From Diospyros lotus (Eukaryota > Streptophyta > Magnoliopsida > Ericales > Ebenaceae): a stretch of 64,000 nt of DNA. The stretch lies in contig NC_068341.1 of NCBI RefSeq assembly GCF_014633365.1, forward strand, positions 42,798,044 to 42,862,043, read 5' to 3'. The notes beneath the pieces are model-generated. The model was not told where the DNA came from. It was given only the letters and a program-made list of their open reading frames with translations, and did not search any database. The translations under genes were made by a program, and so were the position numbers. Positions 22,388-32,117 of this stretch are shown here, piece after piece. Position 1 is the first letter of the stretch. Each line of letters begins with the position of its first letter.

Positions 22388-24165
22388 TGTGTGTTGTGCG
22401 CTTTGATATTAGATTTGGATGATATCTAGCGAGGTTGTGCTAATGCATTAATTGTATTTTTGTTTAAATATATAAAGGGTAAAGTTTTTTTCATTCATAT
22501 TTCCACCAATCAATTATATAAATAAGTTCCTAAATCTTTAGTGTGAGAATCTTATTTTCAAGGTGTTGAAATTGTGTGACAAGATTCTCTGATAACAGGA
22601 TATCTTAAACTATTCCTAATCCTTAGATTTTTTAGATGGGGACTTCAATTAAACGAGTATGGACTAACACAGGGGTTACTATCTCATTCGATATGGGATA
22701 CTGATAGGAGCATTGTGTCACACGCCATATGATATGAGATGTCACTAGTAAACTTGTGGGTGGTCATTGGGGAATTATTAACCAAATGTAACGTCGATGA
22801 CTGACCACATGGTATGGTGGGTAATGGTCACGTAATCCGATTTCGATAGTGTGTTAATCCTTAGACTTGAATCATCATGGTTGTTTTGTGTATTAGTATG
22901 GGAAATTAGTTAATAAGCTGAACTATCCAATTGAGATGTGAGAATGCTCATCTATGTGATTTCGTATTACTAGAATATGGTGACAGGTTAGGAATAGGAT
23001 CTGTCGCACTCATTGGTATTTGATGGGGGTGAATATCCTATGTGATCTACTATTGATATGACGGGACAGTCCCTAGCCAGGACAAATTGAAAGTCATGAA
23101 AGGTGTTTCTTGAGGTGTCATCTAGCCATATTAATAAGGTTTGACACATAGTTACTAAATTTGTGAGTTTGTCACTCCATGACTCTGGCTCAGTTGGGAC
23201 GTTAGGTGATGGAAATATTATAGCATATGACAATCATTAACTACAATAGGTTCACTTGAAGTGAGACTTCACTATATTGTTCTGAATTGCTGCTAGGCGT
23301 TATTTAGGAACTTTCGGAACTTCGTTGGGATTTGAAGAAATTTCGGTGATGCGTTAAGGGGTTGACTGATACTGAAAAAGGTTTCAGTGTTATCTAATTG
23401 CTAGCGAATAGTGAATTTAGAAAGTCACACACCATATAGTATTGCATTTGGTATGACATCGTGTGCCTGAAATGTCTCTGAAATTGATTGGTCAAAAGTT
23501 GACCATATACCCCTTACCAATAGTGCATAGTTAAAATGTATAGTGTATAGTGCATAGTGTGAAATCAATTATTGATTATACAGTAAGATGTGACAGTCGA
23601 AATTGCATAGCGCATAGTAAAATTACATAGTAATCTCTTGAATTATTAAAACAATAATTGAGGGAGCTGCGTAAGAAATCCAATTGAGGAAGGGGAAGAA
23701 GAAAATGGGTGGGGGAGGGATTTATTTTATAAATAAAAGGGCAGGGCCTTCTACCCATCTTCTGGTCTCTCTCTCTCGTTTTTGCTTTCACTTCTTTTTT
23801 CTTCTTCCTTTGAAATATTAACAAAAATTATACGTATAGTTATTACACATATAATTTTGAGACATGAATACCAATGATACATAAATCCTCTGTGTATAGA
23901 TACCTAACTGCATATTAGATGTGGACCGACTAGGATCACACCACATCTTGAGGTGGACTTTGTCTCAATACAAAAATCAATTTTGTATTTTATCCCTTCA
24001 TCGAGCAGCATATATGCATTTATTTATGCATTCAATTGTTGTATATGCATGTTATTTAAATATCTAAACTATGTATGGCGTATTTATTATATTCCATTGT
24101 ATGTATTTAATATATAATAAAAAATTTATTTTCGCCTATATCAATGTATTAGTGATTCCCTTTGT
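22388..24165 (+). mobile_element. Solo LTR, family 1 (junction before P450-B)
   Basis: About 95% similar by eye to 1616-3363, with the shared variant start TGTGTGTTGTGCG and the shared TCAAC right flank (24166-24170). It is therefore closer to the first-unit copy than to the one at 44221. It contains the CATAGTGCATAGTG short repeat near 23525-23560 and a TATA box near 23725. Confidence 0.75.
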
Positions 24166-24330
24166 CAACGAGGGTTAATTTACGAGTCAAATTTTCTTTT
24201 TGAGCAACAAGGGTTAGTTTACAAGTCAAATTTTCTCCCTTTTCAAGCCCTAATTGTTAATTTACAAGTCAAATTTCTTTTTGAGGACTGAACTAAGGGT
24301 TAATTTACAAGTCAAATTTCTTACATCTTA
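24166..24330. repeat. Degenerate ~55-60-bp tandem repeat, copy 2
   Basis: Same array as 3364-3515: AGGGTTAATTTACAAGTCAA with T-rich spacers. Confidence 0.55.
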
Positions 24331-24674
24331 TTCACAAAAGGACAATTGTACTGTTGTTAATAAGTTTATTAATTTGTTCATGAAGTTAACTTATAAAATT
24401 TATATGTAAATGTTTTAGAAGTATTAGTAGTGATATTTGGTTGAGTGGTGTGCCTCTCAATTTAAGACACCAAGTTCAGTTCTTATTCTCAAGACCCAGA
24501 GTTTAGAAAAAAAAAAAAATTATTTTAATAAAATTAAATACATACTTAACCTTGATGATAAGTTGATGGAAGTTACCAACTAAATAGAAAATGATTATAC
24601 GGTATTTCATTTTCTTTCCCGTAACCTTTTATTTTCATTAGTACCTTCCTCTGGCTTCTTTATATATATATACA
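24331..24674. other. 3' flank of P450-B, left of the Helitron
   Basis: Aligns to 3550-3880 and 48390-48640, including the worn SINE-like GGTTGAGTGG stretch (about 24440). It ends in TATATATATACA at the Helitron insertion point and continues at 31974. Confidence 0.5.
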
Positions 24675-24778
24675 TCTATATAATAAGGCAAGACTGTTTT
24701 TGAAAATGTGTAGAGACAATCTATCTTTGTGTGGCTGAGATCCACGGCCGAGATCAATCAACGGCTGAGATCCATGCC

Positions 24779-25365
24779 GCCCCCCCTCCCCCCGCGCGGC
24801 CGCCCGCCCAAAACCATCCCATCACGCCTCTCTCTGTTTCCCTCTCAGCCTCTCTCTCTCCCTCTCTGTTTCCCACTCGCCCGCCATTGTCGCCCACGCC
24901 CACACTGCATCTCTCTCTCCCTCTCTGTTTCCCTCTCAACCTCTCTCTCTCCCTCTCTGTTTCCCACTCGCCCACACCGCATCTCTCTCTCCCTCTCTCT
25001 TTCTCTGTCTCACCCGCGGCACCTACCCAATCGCCCACTGCCTCACTCTCGCCCCTTGCCCACTGCCTCTCTCTCACCCGCGGTCGACCCTCGCCCGCCC
25101 CCTTCTCTCTGTCCCTCTCCTTCTCTCGCCTCCGCGTAGCCCACCCACGCCAGCGTCGCCGCCGCGTCTGCACACTGCCGTCGCCCCCCGCCACTCCACT
25201 GCCGCCCACTGTCCCTCTCCTTCTCTCGGCCGACCCTCGCCCGCCCCCTTCTCTCTGTCTCTCTCCCTCTCTCGCCTCCGTGTAGCCCACCCACCGCCCC
25301 GTCTGCGCACTGCCGTCGCCCCCCGCCACGCCGCCGCTGCCCACTTCCAAGGTCCTCTCTCTCTC
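24779..25365. repeat. CT/CCG-rich repetitive block near the Helitron 5' end
   Basis: Strongly pyrimidine-rich on the plus strand, with repeats of CTCTCTCTCCCTCTCTGTTT and a ~140-bp unit present twice (about 25085-25215 and 25225-25330: GACCCTCGCCCGCCCCCTTC). It gives long open frames on both strands, but these are only low-complexity Ser/Pro/Leu or Arg/Gly/Glu translations. A similar shorter block is at 27640-27730. Confidence 0.6.
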
Positions 25366-25379
25366 TATATATATATATA

Positions 25380-26430
25380 TTTGGTGTTAGTTTAGTGTTC
25401 ACTTCCAGGTCTTCATTTTAATTTAGTGTTAATTTAATTTAGTTTAGTGTTAATTTAATTTGATTACGTGTGTATTTGATTATTTTATGTATATAGATTT
25501 ACTGTTTTATTTAGTTTATTTAGTTTAGTTGACTGTTTTATGTTTTAATTTCGTGTATTACACGTGTGTGTGTATTTAGTTGTTTTAATTTATGTTTTAA
25601 TTTAGTTGTCTATTTTCTGTATTTAGTTTAGATTTACTGTTTATTTAGTTTAGTTGACTCTGTATTTGACTCTGTATATAGATTTACGTGTGTGTGTTAC
25701 ACGTGTGTGTATTTAATTTAGTGTATATAGTTTAGTTTAGATTTACTGTTTATAGATTTACTGTTTTAGTTTAGTGTAAATTCATTTAGTGTTAATTTAA
25801 TTTAATTTAGTGTTAGTTTAGTGTAAATTAATTTAATTTAATTTAGTTTAGTTTATGTAAACAAATATGTGTGTTAATTTATGTACAATTCATTATTTCT
25901 ATCCTATTATTTTGTGTATTTTTATAGTGTTTTATGTTTTATTTAGTGTATTATATAGATATACACGTGTGTGTGTTAATTTACTGTTTTATGTTTTGTG
26001 TACATTTAATATTTTAAAATTATTAATTTAGTGTATTATATAGATTTACTGTTTTTTTTAGTTTATTATTTAGTTTAGTTTACTGTTTTATGTTTTAATT
26101 TAGTGTATTACACGTGTTTGTGTGTGTGTGTGTGTTAATGTATATTTGATTATGTGTGCTAATTTAGTTTAGTGTAAATTCATTTAGTGTTAATTTAATT
26201 TAATTTAGTGTTAGTTTAGTGTAAATTAATTTAGTGTTAATTTAATTTAATTTAGTTTATGTAAACAAATATGTGTGTTAATTTATGTACATTTCATTAT
26301 TTCTATCCTATTATTTTGTGTATTTTTTATAGTGTTTTATGTTTTGTGTACATTTGATATTTTAAAATGTTAGTGTATTAATTTAGTGTATTATATAGAT
26401 ATACACGTGTGTGTTAATTTAGTTTAGTGT
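25380..26430. repeat. A/T-rich TTTAGTGTTAATTT repeat with ~395-bp duplication
   Basis: Simple-word DNA built from TTAGTG, TTAATTTAATTT and ACACGTGTGTG. A segment of about 230 bp starting near 25770 recurs near 26167 with few changes (GTAAACAAATATGTGTG in both). No coding signal. Confidence 0.55.
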
Positions 26431-27088
26431 AAATTAATTAATGTAAAAATATTTTTAATTACTGTAAAAAATTGTTGCTTTCTACAACAATTGAAATTTT
26501 TAAAATAGAAAAAGACACCAACAGCAGATGAATTTGTTATCTGTTAAAATATTATTATTTATATTTATATTAAATAATTAAAATATTTATTTCTTTTGTC
26601 ATTTAAAAATTTATAAATTGTTTATAAAATGACTAATAATAATTATCTTATGAATATTAATAATAATATTTATAATAATGAATAATTATATATGAATAAT
26701 CAATAATAATGAATAATTATAAATAATATTTATAAATTTAATATTTGTTATTTTACTAAAAAAGAATATTTAATTTATTGAGTTTAATAGAAATTAGTTA
26801 ATAGAAATTTGTCAAATATTAAAGTTTAATAGAAATTGGTCAAAAATCTTCTTGCTTTATATTAAGAGAATTTTTTTTTTTACTATCAAAGTTTAATTTA
26901 CTAAGTTTAATATTTAATTTACTATTAAAGTTTATTTTATTATAATAATTTTTTTTTAATTAAAATAACATAAAAAAAAAACGTGTTCTCCGACCAAGAA
27001 TTCCTAACCCATAGGGGTCGGAGAACACAAGGGTTCTCGACCACTCATTGTCATGATTGCAATCATGTGTGTTTGTATATATAATATA
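26431..27088. other. A/T-rich Helitron interior with an inverted repeat
   Basis: Mostly A/T. A perfect 13-bp inverted repeat, GTGTTCTCCGACC at 26983-26995 and its complement at 27016-27028, has a 20-nt loop. It does not have the Helitron hairpin-CTAR geometry. No gene seen. Confidence 0.5.
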
Positions 27089-27505
27089 TCTATATAATAA
27101 AGTAAGAAGATTTTTAAATTGTATAACATAAATGTAAAGGGGGACATTTTTTCAATGGTTGAGATGAGTTTTGATTTTTCATCAATGGCTAAGATTAAAC
27201 TATGTTTCCCGCCCAAAATCATCACATTCTCACACGCACACTCTTTTTATATGTATACAAATTTTGGAATTAAATTTTATATGTATGCACAAAAGCAATA
27301 AATTTTGGAATTAAATTTTCAATATAATTTTTTTATATTTGATATTTATATTCACAAATTATATATTTTTTTATACTGGTATGTATTGTTTGATATTTAA
27401 TTTTTAATTTAATTTGTTTAAATTGTAAATTATTTTTTTTTAATTTAATTTTTTTATTTTTTGTTATACAACGTTAATAAATATAAAGGCACGGGCATTC
27501 CCTAA
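27089..27505 (+). mobile_element. Short Helitron-like element (417 bp)
   Basis: Begins TCTATATAATAAAGTAAG after an A, sharing the 5' terminus and the following TGGTTGAGAT word with the outer tract. It ends GGCACGGGCATTCCCTAA, a CTAA terminus preceded by one arm of the usual GC hairpin. The next base starts another Helitron-type end, so the two sit head to tail. Confidence 0.6.
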
Positions 27506-27862
27506 TCTATATAATAAGAATCAATTGTTTTTGAAATGTCTCAAATGTATAGACATCTCAATGGCTGAGATTTATTTTAAACATTCCAATGATTGAGATA
27601 CATTTAAGTTCCCGTCCATACCCACGCCGCTGGCTTTCTCTATCTCCCTCTCACCAACCCACCCACGCCGCCACTGCTTCTCTCTCTCTCTCCCTCTCTC
27701 TTTCTCTCTCTCACAGACCCACGCACCCAAATCCCTAAACCCCCATCCCCGTCTCCCACCTGAAGCTCCATCATGGCTCCTCGCTGCTCAAAGCCCACTG
27801 CCGCCTGAAGCTCCATCGCGGCCTCAAGCTACTCAAAGTCGCCGACGCCTCAAGCTGCCTCT
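27506..27862 (+). mobile_element. 5' end of a further Helitron-like element
   Basis: TCTATATAATAAGAATCAAT follows directly on the CTAA of the preceding element. TGGCTGAGAT and a CT-rich block follow, as in the outer 5' end at 24675. Its matching 3' end may be 31973 or may be lost. If 31973 belongs to it, the outer element lacks its own 3' end. Confidence 0.55.
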
Positions 27863-28213
27863 ATGCCGCCATCGTCGCCTCCTCGCTGCCTTAATGCCAC
27901 CGCCGCCTTCGGCTCCATTGCTCCAGGTAATTTTTTCTCTCCCAATCAGTGCTATGGAGGCGGCCGCATATACACATACATATATCTATACGCATATACA
28001 CACACATATATCAATCGTTTCTCTGTTCATGTTATGTTAGGATTTGAATACTCTGATTGTCCATTTGATTATCTGACATCGGATTCGAGTCTTGAGTTTA
28101 GCTTTGATGCTCGGTATGTTATGTTAGGATTTGAATACTCTGATTGTCCATTTGATTATCCGACATCGGATTCGGCTCTCGAGTTTAGCTTTGATGCTCG
28201 GTTGCGGTGGTAG
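27863..28213 (+). other. Open frame with an 87-bp in-frame tandem repeat
   Basis: A 116-codon frame whose second half is two near-identical 29-residue units (28031-28117 and 28118-28204), each containing GFEYSDCPFDY and SLEFSFDA or ALEFSFDA. 87 is a multiple of three, so the frame is kept. The first half is low-complexity Pro/Ser and then reads through ATACACATA repeats. I do not recognise a protein. It could be a piece of a captured gene or chance. Confidence 0.3.
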
Positions 28214-29390
28214 TTTTTATGTTTTATGTTTTTGGGCCAAGCATGCGAAGTAAAATGCCGGTAATTTTGGCCCAAATCATAATTTTGAATACTTGGTTGT
28301 TCTTTATCATCATATGATTTAGGACTAGCTGTTGGCTACAGTTTAACTCACGTGGAATTTAACACTGGAATGTGAACGTATGGTGTTGTATAGGTAGGAC
28401 TAGATTTTAGGATGCTTTAATGACTTCAAAAACAACTCCATGTTTGAATATGGCTTCTTCAATCAGCAATTGCCCAGAGTGGTGGTTTGGTGCGCTTACC
28501 CTTACATGCTTACTTGACTTTATTTAACTCCACTAATATTGTGTGTGTGTTCTCATTTTCTCTATCCTATTTATCTATCCTATTTATCTGTTTTTCGTTA
28601 AGTTTTCCATCTTACCATTTCTGAGATTTTCAAATGTTCTGTTGCAATATGCATCCTCCTCCATAAAGTATCTTGGTGGGGGGATGGCAGGGGCAAAATG
28701 TACCTTTTAGTAGAAAATCAACATCATCTTTGTTAAAGTATTCCCAGCTGATCGTTGTTAAAGATTTTGATTTAGAGGTCAACTGAGTGTCATACCTAAT
28801 TGGAGAAAAACATTAATATTACTAACATGTTTTAGTTCAACCCAAAAATGCAACATCCATCACCATTTACATGGTGCACTTATTTTTCTTATAAACATCA
28901 ACAGCTGACTTCAATACAAAAAAAGATGTTGTGATGGCTTTGCATTTTTTTCACAAAAAGATACGAGTTCACAAAAAAGTTTGTCAAGAAAAAATCTACA
29001 ACCCCCACCCTCCCTGCCCCAATCCCCCATCCCATTGGGCTACAATGCTAGCCTATATTTCCCATACAGATAGAATAGCATAAGGTTGATATATTGCTAT
29101 GAAGATGGTCATTAAAAGTAGGATTAAGATGGGAATAAAATGGAGTTGTTTTATAGCGTATGCCTCCCCTCGATTGGCGGTGATGGGGGGTTCGAGGAAC
29201 CCCCGACGGGGGTTCGTTCAAGGGCTCCTCGAGCCCCCGACCAGCGACGGTTGGGGGCTCTAAGGGTCCCCGACCAGTCCCCTCATTCACAACTCACAAG
29301 CCAAAACAACGAGCCCATCTCTCTTTCCCTCTATTTCTGCTTCTTGCAAATTTTTCATTCTCAGGTTTTGGGTTCACTTCATCTGAAAAA
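28214..29390. other. Helitron interior; no gene recognised
   Basis: Ordinary-looking, less A/T-rich DNA of intron or UTR character. A GC-rich palindromic patch at about 29165-29285 repeats CCCCCGA and GGGGGTTCG in both orientations and could fold. No conserved protein motif seen. Confidence 0.35.
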
Positions 29391-29640
29391 ATGAAATGGG
29401 AAAAGTTGTCGATTCAGAGCCGGGTTGGGACGAGGTGGGGACACACCTGCAACGCTATTAGAGGCGACAAGCTTCTCTTCATATAGGTGTTCGATTCAGA
29501 AGAGGGTCTAGCAATGTCGCTGGCCAAATACACTGTCTATCTGTTGGATAAGTTTCCCAAAGAGATGTGCTTTCACCGTTATGTTGTCTGAAGATTCTCT
29601 AATCAAGTTACTCAGGTGACGACTCTAATTTTTTTGGTCT
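29391..29640 (+). pseudogene. Captured kelch-repeat protein fragment
   Basis: From the ATG at 29391 the frame reads MKWEKL and, a little further, GTRWGHTCNAIRGDKLLF before a TAG at 29484-29486. W-x-x-x-x and RWGHTCNAI..G..L are the start of a plant kelch-repeat protein, where YVFGGYG would normally follow. Beyond the stop comes VFDSEEG, resembling the next kelch strand, then YTVYLLDKFPKEMCFHRYVV, which I do not recognise. It is a fragment inside the Helitron. Origin by capture is inferred from location. Confidence 0.5.
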
Positions 29641-31082
29641 CTTTTTGGTCAAATTTTTTGTTTCTTTTTTTTTCCTATTTGGTTCCTGAGAAAAAATAGT
29701 AATTTAGTATATATATGTATAAATTGAGGGTAAATTGAGGGTCTGACCTGTGACTTCATGCTACTATCTGATGCTTGCCGTGTTAAGATTATTATTAGAG
29801 AAATTGAGGGTAAATTGCCATATATAAATTGAGGGTAAATTGAGACGTGGACTCTGGAGGCTCATCTAAAGAGGGTGTAACCACTTAAGCATGTTTCATT
29901 TTGGCGGCTTTTATTCATATATGATATTTGTAAACATGCTGTGTGATGTGTTCCAATAGGTGTGTTTATTATGAATGATTGGACTTACATTTGTGTCTAT
30001 TCACTAGTTAAGATTAGGGGTGCTCATAAATCAAGGTTAGCATGAGAGCCAAACAAAACCAATGTGATTGGGTTAGTTTGGTTCAAGTTTTTTTTTCAAT
30101 TTGGGTTAATTTTATTTTGCTTCTTTTTCTTTTCTTTTCTTTTTCATTTGGACTCAATTGACATCGAGTCGAGTCCAATTAGACCATTGAGTTTGTGGGC
30201 CAAAGTAATACATTATGCCCCATTTGCCTAAAATTACCTTTCTTTTTTATTGGATCTATTGTTTAATAGCTGATTTTTGTACTAAGTCACTTTAAGGACC
30301 AAGGGTTGACTATCTGATGCTTGCCATGATGCTTCCCTCTTAGAATTGTAATGTTGATATGTTGTACAGATCCACAGCATGGAGCATTATGGGGAGTGCA
30401 GGTATGCTTCTGGTTTTTCTTCTTTGTACAAGTTATTGTATTTCTTTTCTTTTGCTAATTTCTATCTTGTGCAATCTATAGTTAACTATATTGTCTATTT
30501 TTCAAGCTTAACAATTACAATAATCTTTCTAAGTCCCCTCAACATTGTAGAATACATTATAGTTTCATTTATATGTTTTGAGAATTATTTTCAAAAAAAA
30601 TTCTTTCAAAATAAAGTAGTTATAGGAAACCATAAAAAAGTATTTTATGGGTTCAGTTGTTGAAATGATTATTATATGAATATGAAAATTATATGAAATC
30701 AATGTTATTTTCGGATGATAAGAAGAAGAAGAAGGGGTAGAAAAAGAAGGCGGTGGGCTTTTTCCTGTGATTAAAGTTGTAGGCGAGATTGAGGAGAGAC
30801 GTATAATGGGGAAAGTACGAGGAAAGAAGAGGGCAACATAGGTTATTTCCCGGAAAAGGTATCAGTTCTCACTTTTTTTATTTTTCCTGTGCATATATAT
30901 ACATATGTGTATGCTTAGATATGTATATTTATGTTAGGACCATATGCTACTTCATACAATTTTGCATATTACTCTTTCTTTTTCTCAAATAAATTGTTTC
31001 ATTATTTTATTTGTGTGGCTGAGAGTTGTCAAGAATTTTCATCTTTATGTTCTTGATAAAGATTCTATATTCAATGGACTGA
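29641..31082. other. Helitron interior; possible further captured exons
   Basis: Mostly T-rich, intron-like sequence. Repeats of AAATTGAGGGTAAATTGAGG lie at about 29720-29840. At 30720-30840 an acidic frame (EEEEGVEKEGGG, then PVIKVVGEIEERR) looks like a possible exon, but I cannot name a family. Confidence 0.3.
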
Positions 31083-31503
31083 GTGGCTTGGTGGATTACC
31101 TACTGGGTCATTGCTGAAAATATCTCTGAAGAAGAAATCAAAGGTTTTAAAGCAATGTTCACTTACATGGACACAGAATATGATGGCACTATTACCTATG
31201 AGGAACTAAAGTCGGGATTGGCTCAGCTTGGGTCAAAGTTGTCTGAGGCTGAGGTCAAGCAACTCATGGAAGTTGTAAGTTGCAAAACCGACTAGAACTA
31301 GATCCCTTGGTCTTATTTGTTTTTTTGCATCTTGATATCATTTTTAAAGTAACTACATTATCATATGGTGCAGGTTGATGTGGATGGAAATAGAACAATT
31401 AACTATATTAAATTTATCACTGTAATTATACACAGACAAACTAGAAAGAGATGACCATCTATATAAAGCATTTTAGTATTTTGACACGGATGGCAGCAAG
31501 TGA
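31083..31503 (+). pseudogene. Captured calcium-dependent protein kinase (CDPK) EF-hand fragment
   Basis: The first exon piece encodes [17 protein letters not shown], then an EF-hand loop [13 protein letters not shown], then [16 protein letters not shown], closely following the junction and first EF-hand of plant CDPKs. A GT at 31275 and AG at 31372-31373 bracket an intron, after which VDVDGNRTINYIKF is the second EF-hand. The frame then breaks: the expected LERDDHLYKAF is found one frame over, followed by a stop. There is no kinase domain. It is a non-functional fragment within the Helitron, near its 3' end. Confidence 0.8.
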
Positions 31504-31944
31504 GGCCATTAATCTTGCATCTCAATAATAGTAGTCATATTATCTATTGATAATAAATATCTGATTAGGCAAAAATAAATAAAGTATATGTTGGTCACCA
31601 TATTGCTTTGGTTAAAAAGGAAAGAAAAACCTTTGCCTTTCTATTTATGGATGAGTAAGTTTTAAAGTTCTTAATCACTCCAAGATGACATTTCTTTACG
31701 AAAAACAAATAACCAACACAGTTTAACAATTGTAAAAAAGTTGTGACATTAAAAATGATGAAATGATTTTTAGCTTAATGCATATTTATATTAATTGTTT
31801 AATTATTTCGTGTTTAAAAAATATATATATTGTTTTTAGACACATGATATAGGACGAGTTTATATTTTCAATTTAGTACGTGTCCGAGTTTAGTGTTTGA
31901 TTGTTTCACGTTCAAATTCAATGTTTAATTTTATTTTAGTTGCA

Positions 31945-31973
31945 CCGTGCCTTTAGGCACGGGGTACCCCTAG
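31945..31973 (+). other. Helitron 3' terminal hairpin and CTAG end
   Basis: CCGTGCC-TTTA-GGCACGG forms a 7-bp stem (31945-31962), followed by GGTACCCCTAG. This is the usual distance between the hairpin and the CTAR end of Helitrons. The adjoining base is the host T. Confidence 0.85.
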
Positions 31974-32117
31974 TATACATATATATATATATATATATAG
32001 ATTGTTTTATCATTTTAATTTCTTCAAATTTATTATCCAAACTAATTAATAATGAACAACTGAAAGTAAACTAATTATTGTACTAACTAGTAATTAAGAT
32101 AACTGGCTACAGTTATC
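31974..32117. other. 3' flank of P450-B, right of the Helitron
   Basis: TA repeat followed by sequence shared with 3880-3994 and 48650-48770. A short local duplication of CTACAGTTATCTTAATTAC-like words is present just before the stop codon. Confidence 0.5.

Larger units (their letters stand above)
24675..31973 (+). mobile_element. Helitron tract (7.3 kb) with captured gene pieces
   Basis: The block begins TCTATATAATAAGGCAAGAC after a host A and ends CCCCTAG before a host T, the 5'-TC...CTAR-3' structure of Helitrons inserted between A and T with no target duplication. A 7-bp hairpin (31945-31962) lies eleven bases before the CTAG. Units A and C have an uninterrupted TA tract at the matching point, so they are empty sites. 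Two further Helitron-type 5' ends lie inside (27089 and 27506), so the tract may be a stack of related elements rather than one. No Rep/helicase frame was seen. It carries kelch and CDPK gene fragments. Confidence 0.82.

Noticed and set aside
24729..25402. Several 120-200-codon Ser/Pro- or Arg/Gly-rich frames on both strands
   Set aside because: Low-complexity CT/CCG repeats keep all frames open. No domain or codon preference is visible.
30720..30840. Acidic frame with PVIKVVGEIEERR as a third captured gene
   Set aside because: I could not place it in a family and the frame is short. Mentioned only as a possibility in the Helitron interior.
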